A stretch of 64,000 nt of DNA, taken from the NCBI RefSeq assembly GCF_011388215.1, contig NZ_CP049989.1, positions 4,497,132 through 4,561,131 on the forward strand. The letters are read 5' to 3'. The position numbers were made by a program, and so were the translations under genes. Source of the stretch: Hydrogenophaga crocea. Lineage in GTDB: Bacteria; Pseudomonadota; Gammaproteobacteria; Burkholderiales; Burkholderiaceae_C. Positions 52,560 to 64,000 of this stretch are shown one piece after another (the first letter of the stretch is position 1; each line of letters opens with the position of its first letter). The notes beneath the pieces are model-generated. The model ran no database searches, was not told the DNA's origin, and was given only the letters and a program-made list of their open reading frames with translations.

Positions 52560-53375
52560 TTAACGTGGCAATTGCTGGAGAAAGCGCAGCGCGAGCGCTG
52601 GCGCCTGCGCGGCGTCCGCGAGCGCGAGGTCGGCGCCCAGCGCGCCGTGCAGCGCGGGCCGGGCGTGGAAGGCCGCGCCGCCCACGAGGACGCCGATGCG
52701 CGGGTTGCGCGAGGCACTGCGCACCTGCGCGATGGTGCGCTGCAGGGCCTCGGCGTGCACCTCGGCCGCGAGCGAGAAGCCCACCAGGTCGTACCAGTGC
52801 CGGCCCACCGATCGCACCGGGTCGCTTCCGGCTTCGGTGGGGCCGCCGTGCACGTCCCAGCCCGCGTGGCGGAAGAACTCGGCCACCATGAGCAGGCCCA
52901 GCGAATGCTGCTCGCGCGGTGCCGGCGCGAGCAGCACGCGGCGGCCATCGCCCACGGGCTGCAGCGCGAGGTCGCGCGAGAGGCTGTGGTCGCGCAGCAG
53001 CTGCTGCAGCCGGCCCGCGCCCAGCGTCACGTCGGTGAAGCTGCACTCGTCCACCTCCCACCACTCGCCGAGCAGGCGCGCGGCGGGCGTGACCAGGTCG
53101 AGGTAGAGCGATTCGATCGACAGGCCGCGGCGGCGCTGGAGCTCGACGTGCTCGAAGGCGGGGGCGGGGTCGGGCGCGAGCAGCAGGCGGGCGAAGGCCG
53201 TGACCGCGGGCTCGGAGAGGGCTTCGGCGGGCGGGGCGGACGGGTGCGGGCGGTGTGCCTCGATCAGCCGCGGAATGATGCTGCGGTTGAGCGTCTGGCT
53301 CAGCACGCTCGCATGGCCTTGGCCGATCGCCACAGGCGCGGCGTGTGCAGGTTCGGGGGTGCTCAACATGATCAT
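52560..53375 (-). CDS. aerR: AerR/PpaA, cobalamin-binding regulator of PpsR
   Basis: This 271-aa protein pairs with PpsR in purple bacteria. The N-terminal half is helical (MH1-like, SIESLYLDLVTPAARLLGEW, EVDECSFTDVTLG). The C-terminal half is a B12-binding fold with LLAPAPREQHSLGLLMVAEF, GWDVHGGPT (a reduced DxH cobalamin motif) and IGVLVGGAAF. In Rhodobacter, AerR binds cobalamin and acts as a light-dependent antirepressor of CrtJ. The aerR-ppsR order is conserved. ATG 53375 (GAGGACAC upstream) is chosen; ATG 53369 is possible. It is divergent from bchF. Confidence 0.9.
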   Translation of the reverse strand: MIMLSTPEPAHAAPVAIGQGHASVLSQTLNRSIIPRLIEAHRPHPSAPPAEALSEPAVTAFARLLLAPDPAPAFEHVELQRRRGLSIESLYLDLVTPAARLLGEWWEVDECSFTDVTLGAGRLQQLLRDHSLSRDLALQPVGDGRRVLLAPAPREQHSLGLLMVAEFFRHAGWDVHGGPTEAGSDPVRSVGRHWYDLVGFSLAAEVHAEALQRTIAQVRSASRNPRIGVLVGGAAFHARPALHGALGADLALADAAQAPALALRFLQQLPR

Positions 53376-53419
53376 TGGTTGTGTCCTCTCGCCGCGAAAG
53401 CGCATCGCTGAGGCACGAA

Positions 53420-53439
53420 CCTTTGACCAGGGCCAAAGG
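53420..53439. promoter_or_regulatory. Inverted repeat upstream of aerR
   Basis: CCTTTG (53420-53425) and CAAAGG (53434-53439) with an 8-bp spacer, 45 bp before the aerR start. It resembles a regulator site, but I cannot assign the protein. Confidence 0.3.
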
Positions 53440-53588
53440 AGGGCGCGTTCAGTGCGGGCCAGTCGTCCCACCGGTGCCCACCGGCCACCGGTTTGTCTCC
53501 CCGGGCACCAACCGCGCTTCTACGCTCCTTGGCGACTGCCGTCAAAGGCGGGCGATGAGCGCGACGGTCCCGTGGATGACATGTTAAG

Positions 53589-53622
53589 TGTCAATTTGAG
53601 ATGACGTCAATATCGGTTGACA
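53589..53622. promoter_or_regulatory. Two overlapping PpsR/CrtJ sites before bchF
   Basis: TGTCAATTTGAGATGACG (53589-53606) and CGTCAATATCGGTTGACA (53605-53622) each match TGT-N12-ACA with one mismatch and overlap by 2 bp, 16 bp apart. The second contains the TTGACA -35 element of bchF. Confidence 0.75.
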
Positions 53623-53645
53623 CTTTGGGGCGTCACGGCTAGATT
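53617..53645 (+). promoter_or_regulatory. Predicted sigma-70 promoter of bchF
   Basis: TTGACA (53617-53622), 17 bp, TAGATT (53640-53645). The expected start site falls at about 53652-53653, which is the bchF ATG, so the transcript may be leaderless. The -35 element lies in the PpsR palindrome. Confidence 0.65.
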
Positions 53646-53652
53646 GGGTCGC

Positions 53653-55454
<1,802 letters not shown>

Positions 55455-55456
55455 CC

Positions 55457-56999
55457 ATGCAGCTCACGCTCTGGACCTACGAAGGACCGCCACACGTCGG
55501 CGCGATGCGCGTGGCCACGGCGCTGCGCGACGTGCACTACGTGCTGCACGCGCCGCAGGGCGACACCTACGCCGACCTGCTGTTCACCATGATCGAGCGG
55601 CGCGAGCAGCGCCCGCCCGTGACCTACACCACCTTCCAGGCGCGCGACCTCGGCGGCGACACCGCCGCGCTGTTCCAGACCGCTGCGCGCGAGGCGGTGC
55701 GCCGCTTCGCGCCCAAGGCCCTGCTGGTGGGGGCCTCGTGCACCGCCGAGCTGATCCAGGACGACCCGGGCGGCCTCGCGCAGGCCATGGGCCTGCCCGT
55801 GCCCGTGATCCCGCTGGAGCTGCCCTCGTACCAGCGCAAGGAGAACTGGGGCGCGGCCGAAACCTTCTACCGCGTGGTGCGCGCGCTCGCGCGCCCGCTC
55901 ACGCCGGCCGAGCGCAGCCCCGGACCGCGCTGCAACATCCTCGGCCCGTGCGCGCTGGGCTTTCGCCACCGCGACGATCTGGTCGAGGTGCGCCGACTCA
56001 TCGAGGCGCTGGGCATCACCGTCAACCTCGTGGCGCCCGAGCGGGCCGGCGTGGACGATCTCGCGCGCATCGCCGACGCCGACTTCAACGTGGTGCTCTA
56101 CCCCGAGATCGCGGGCACCGCGGCGGCCTGGCTGCAGCGCAGCTTCGGCCAGCCCGCCACGCGCACCGTGCCCATCGGCCATGGCGCGACGCTCGACTTC
56201 ATCGATGAACTGGCCACGCTGGCCGGTGTGGACGCCAGCGCGGTGCGCGCCGAGACCACCTCGCGCGCGCGCTGGTACGCGCGCTCGGTCGACGCCAACT
56301 ACCTGCACCGCAAGCGCGTGTTCATCTTCGGCGACGCCACGCACGCGGTGGCCGCGGCGCGCGTGGCCGCGCACGAGATGGGCTTCGAGGTCGCCGGCAT
56401 CGGCACCTACAGCCGCGAGTTCGCGCGCGAGGTGCGCGCGGCGGCCGAGGCCCACGGCTGCGAAGCCCTGATCACCGACGACTACCTCGAGGTCGAGGCG
56501 CGCATCGCCGCGCTGCAGCCCGATCTGGTGCTGGGCACGCAAATGGAGCGGCACATCGCCAAGCGCCTGCGCGTGCCCTGCGCCGTGATCTCGGCGCCCG
56601 TGCACGTGCAGGACTTTCCGGCCCGTTACGCGCCGCAGATGGGCATGGAAGGCGCGAACGTGCTGTTCGACACCTGGGTGCACCCGCTGATGATGGGCCT
56701 GGAGGAGCACCTGATCGGCATGTTCCGGGAAGACCACGAGTTCCACCCCGACGCCGCGCCCTCGCACCTGGGCGGCGGCGCGAGCCCGGCGCCCGCCGCG
56801 CCCGCCGCGCCCGAGGCCGTGTCGCCCGTGGCGCCGGTGGCCACGGCCGCCGAAGCCGCCAACACGCCGCACTGGGGCGCCGAGGCCGAGCGCGAGCTGC
56901 GCAAGGTGCCGTTCTTCGTGCGGCCCAAGGCGCGGCGCAACACCGAGCTGTACGCGCGCGAGCGCGGCATCGCGACGATCACGCTGGAGACGCTCTACG

Positions 57000-57025
<26 letters not shown>
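55457..57025 (+). CDS. bchB: Light-independent protochlorophyllide reductase subunit B
   Basis: This 522-aa NifK-like partner of BchN supplies the unusual cluster ligand Asp36 ([12 protein letters not shown]) and the cysteine in [13 protein letters not shown]. The substrate cavity segment [14 protein letters not shown] is present. A linker rich in Ala/Pro (about residues 435-470) precedes the C-terminal domain [17 protein letters not shown], which closes over the pigment. The last 26 nt overlap bchH in another frame. Confidence 0.97.
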
Positions 57026-61687
<4,662 letters not shown>

Positions 61688-61697
61688 AGGAGCGCCC

Positions 61698-62411
61698 ATG
61701 GACAGCCCCACCTACCAGCAAAGCCGCGGGCGCATCGGCCACTACTTCGACCGCACCGCGGTGCAGGCCTGGGCCCAGCTCACCTCGGACGCGCCCGTGA
61801 GCCGGGTGCGCGCCACCGTGCGCGCGGGCCGCGATCGCATGCGCGAGACCCTGTTGTCGTGGCTGCCCGCGCGGCTCGATGGCCTGCGCCTGCTCGACGC
61901 CGGCTGCGGCACCGGGGCCCTGGCCCTGGCCGCGGCGCGGCGCGGCGCCGACGTGGTGGGCGTGGACCTGTCGCCCAACCTGGTGCGGCTCGCACAGGAG
62001 CGCGTGGCCGACGACGCGCAGGTGGCCGCGGCCGGCGGCCGGCTGCAGTGGCTCAGCGGCGACATGCTCGACGACGCGCTCGGCGCCTTCGACTACGTGG
62101 TGGCCATGGACTCGCTGATCCACTACGAGGCGCGCGACGCGGTGCAGGCGCTCGCGCGGCTGGCGCCGCGCACGCGCCGCGCCATCCTCTGCACCCACGC
62201 GCCGTCCACGCCCGCGCTGCGCGCCATGCACGCCATCGGCCAGTGGTTTCCGCGCGGCGACCGTTCGCCCGCCATCGTGCCGGTGCGCCACGAAGCGCTG
62301 CAGGCGCTCGCGCAGGCCGAGCCGGTGCTGGCCGGCTGGCGCAGCGCGCGCAGCCAGCGCATCGACAGCGGCTTCTACCGCTCGCAGGCCACGGAGTGGC
62401 GCGCGCCATGA
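61698..62411 (+). CDS. bchM: Mg-protoporphyrin IX O-methyltransferase
   Basis: This 237-aa enzyme methylates the C13 propionate of Mg-protoporphyrin IX using S-adenosylmethionine. SAM motif I is LLDAGCGTGALALAAARRG, with VVGVDLSPNLVRLAQER following, and the family stretches YFDRTAVQAWAQLTSDAPVS and DYVVAMDSLIHYEA are present. AAGGAG lies before ATG 61698. The end overlaps lhaA by 4 nt (ATGA). Confidence 0.96.
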   Translation: MDSPTYQQSRGRIGHYFDRTAVQAWAQLTSDAPVSRVRATVRAGRDRMRETLLSWLPARLDGLRLLDAGCGTGALALAAARRGADVVGVDLSPNLVRLAQERVADDAQVAAAGGRLQWLSGDMLDDALGAFDYVVAMDSLIHYEARDAVQALARLAPRTRRAILCTHAPSTPALRAMHAIGQWFPRGDRSPAIVPVRHEALQALAQAEPVLAGWRSARSQRIDSGFYRSQATEWRAP

Positions 62412-63862
62412 ACACGCCCGCCGCCCGGCCCCCGAAGCGCCCGCCCTGGTGGCTGCGCCTGGGCACGCGCTGGCTGCCCTTTGCCGACGCCGCCAGCGCC
62501 GACCTGCCCATGGGCCGGCTGCTGCGGCTGTCGCTGTTCCAGATCACGGTCGGCATGGCCATGGCCCTGCTCAACGGCACGCTCAACCGCGTGATGATCG
62601 TGGAGCTGGGCGTGCCCGCCTGGCTGGTGGCGGTGATGGTGGGCCTGCCGCTGGTGTTCGCTCCGCTGCGCGCGCTCATGGGCTTTCGCTCCGACCACCA
62701 CCGCTCGGCCCTGGGCTGGCGGCGCGTGCCCTACATCTGGATGGGCAGCCTGCTGCAGTTCGGCGGCCTGGCCATCATGCCCTTCGCGCTGCTGGTGCTC
62801 TCGGGCCAGGGCCAGCTCGCGGGCTCGCAGCTCTACGGCCAGATCGGCGCCGCGCTGGCCTTCCTGCTGGTGGGCGCGGGCCTGCACCTGACGCAGACCG
62901 CGGGCCTGGCGCTCGCCACCGACCTCGCGCCCCCGGCCTCGCGCCCGCGCGTGGTGGCGCTGCTCTACGTGATGCTGCTGCTCGGCATGGGCCTGAGCTC
63001 GCTGGCCTTCGGCGCGCTGCTGGCCGACTACGGCCACATCAAGCTCATCCAGGTGATCCAGGCCGCGGCGCTGCTCACGCTGGTGCTCAACGTGGTGGCG
63101 CTGTGGAAGCAGGAGGCGCGCCAGCCGCAGGCCACACGCGCCGCGCCCGGCGAACGCCGGCCGCGCCTGCGCGAGGCCTGGCAGCGCCTGCTCTCGGGCG
63201 GGCGCGCGAGCCGCCTGCTGGTGGCCACCGCGCTCGGCACCGCGGGCTTCAGCATGCAGGACGTGCTGCTCGAGCCCTATGGCGGCCAGGTGCTGGGCCT
63301 GTCGGTGGGCGCCACCTCGCTGCTCACCGCGGTCATGGCCGCGGGCGCGCTCTGCGCCTTCGGCTGGGCCTCGCGCTGGCTGCGCCGCGGCGGCAACGAA
63401 CACCGCATCGCCTCCTTCGGCTGCCTGTTCGGCGTGGCCGGCCTGAGCGCGGTGATCTTCGCCGAGCCGCTGCACGCCACCGTGTTGTTCGCCGCCGGCA
63501 CCTTCGCCATCGGGCTGGGCGGCGGCCTGTTCTCGGTGGCCACGCTGGTGGCCGCCATGGGCCTGCAATCGCGCGAGCACAACGGCCTCGCGCTCGGCGT
63601 GTGGGGCGCGGTGCAGGCCACCGCGGCTGGCCTGGCCGTGGCCGGCGGCGGCGCGCTGCGCGACACCGTGTCCGCGCTCGCGCAGCAGGGCCTGCTCGGC
63701 AGCGCGCTCGGCACGCCCGCCGTGGGCTACAGCTTCGTCTACCACCTCGAGATCGCCTTGCTGTTCGCCACGCTGGTGGCGGTGGGGCCGCTGGTTCGCC
63801 GCGGCCCCGCACCCGCCCCCGACGCGCGCGAACCGCTTGGCCTTGCCGAACTGCCCGGCTGA
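62408..63862 (+). CDS. lhaA: LhaA, light-harvesting 1 assembly factor (PucC/BCD family)
   Basis: This 484-aa membrane protein with about 12 spans belongs to the BCD/PucC branch of the MFS. Marks are [60 protein letters not shown] and [16 protein letters not shown]. LhaA is needed for light-harvesting 1 assembly and conventionally lies between bchM and puhA, as here. It is a distant paralog of the pucC-like gene at 44443. Confidence 0.94.
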   Translation: MNTPAARPPKRPPWWLRLGTRWLPFADAASADLPMGRLLRLSLFQITVGMAMALLNGTLNRVMIVELGVPAWLVAVMVGLPLVFAPLRALMGFRSDHHRSALGWRRVPYIWMGSLLQFGGLAIMPFALLVLSGQGQLAGSQLYGQIGAALAFLLVGAGLHLTQTAGLALATDLAPPASRPRVVALLYVMLLLGMGLSSLAFGALLADYGHIKLIQVIQAAALLTLVLNVVALWKQEARQPQATRAAPGERRPRLREAWQRLLSGGRASRLLVATALGTAGFSMQDVLLEPYGGQVLGLSVGATSLLTAVMAAGALCAFGWASRWLRRGGNEHRIASFGCLFGVAGLSAVIFAEPLHATVLFAAGTFAIGLGGGLFSVATLVAAMGLQSREHNGLALGVWGAVQATAAGLAVAGGGALRDTVSALAQQGLLGSALGTPAVGYSFVYHLEIALLFATLVAVGPLVRRGPAPAPDAREPLGLAELPG

Positions 63863-63881
63863 CTTCACCCAGGAGACCCTC

Positions 63882-64000
63882 ATGGAAACAGGCGCCATCA
63901 CCGGCTACATCGACGTGGCCCAGCTCGTGCTCTACGCGTTCTGGGCTTTCTTCGCGGGCCTCATCTACTACCTGCACCGCGAGAACAAGCGCGAGGGTTA
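63882..64000 (+). CDS. puhA: Photosynthetic reaction centre subunit H (partial, cut by window end)
   Basis: Only the first 39 residues are visible, but [20 protein letters not shown], then [19 protein letters not shown], is the standard N-terminus of reaction centre H: a short periplasmic start, the single membrane span and the [11 protein letters not shown] turn. AGGAGACC precedes ATG 63882. It follows lhaA by 19 nt, completing the conserved bchM-lhaA-puhA order. Confidence 0.95.
   Translation, partial: METGAITGYIDVAQLVLYAFWAFFAGLIYYLHRENKREG

Overview
The window is very GC-rich, densely packed bacterial chromosome. It looks like a phototrophic betaproteobacterium of the order Burkholderiales (Rubrivivax/Rhodoferax/Hydrogenophaga-like). 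The evidence is the bacteriochlorophyll order bchF-N-B-H-L-M-lhaA-puhA, a HiPIP electron carrier, a periplasmic formate dehydrogenase locus with its typical small accessory genes, and a tandem glycine riboswitch in front of a dadA-type gene. The genus cannot be fixed from the sequence alone. I see no insertion sequence, prophage, CRISPR array, tRNA or rRNA.

Region 1 (2-18857) is a formate dehydrogenase region. A + strand set (DUF3305, DUF3306, a 700-aa multi-cluster ferredoxin, a TorD-type chaperone, DUF1330) likely serves maturation and electron transfer. Two tandem lipoproteins predicted to be seven-bladed FG-GAP propellers follow on the - strand, then a two-component system (Cache/HAMP histidine kinase and NtrC-type regulator). 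Divergent from the regulator is the structural operon: TAT-signal peptide protein, catalytic subunit, Fe-S subunit, small lipoprotein, cytochrome b subunit, periplasmic protein. A -24/-12 promoter and an array of TGCGACA half-sites lie between them, so the regulator probably drives this operon through sigma-54. fdhD follows after a clear terminator.

Region 2 (18948-27669) is housekeeping: upp, an FtsX-type ABC permease, a truncated hemoglobin, a DUF3047 lipoprotein, an Smr protein, radC, an FKBP isomerase, ispH and serS.

Region 3 (27989-33860, - strand) is a six-gene glycan operon: WbqC, methyltransferase, formyltransferase, a GT2 fusion, a WecF-like transferase and a WecE-like aminotransferase.

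Region 4 (33889-42357) is amino-acid/acid metabolism and transport: dadA behind a tandem glycine riboswitch, an M20 amidohydrolase, a Bug-type solute-binding protein, a divergent LysR regulator, a CaiB/BaiF CoA-transferase and a penicillin-acylase-type hydrolase.

Region 5 (42462-64000) is the photosynthesis gene cluster. On the - strand are HiPIP and bchG, a pucC-like gene, bchP and a small membrane protein gene. In the centre is a light-control module: a PpsR paralog, bacteriophytochrome bphP, heme oxygenase bphO, canonical ppsR and the cobalamin-binding aerR/ppaA. The + strand superoperon bchF-bchN-bchB-bchH-bchL-bchM-lhaA-puhA runs to the end of the window, where puhA is cut. PpsR/CrtJ palindromes (TGT-N12-ACA) lie directly before bchG and bchF.

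The most unusual item is the PpsR paralog at 46802-48208. It keeps the PAS architecture, but its C-terminal helix-turn-helix lacks the recognition helix. It sits one base upstream of the phytochrome gene, which suggests a light-controlled partner of PpsR rather than a second DNA-binding repressor.
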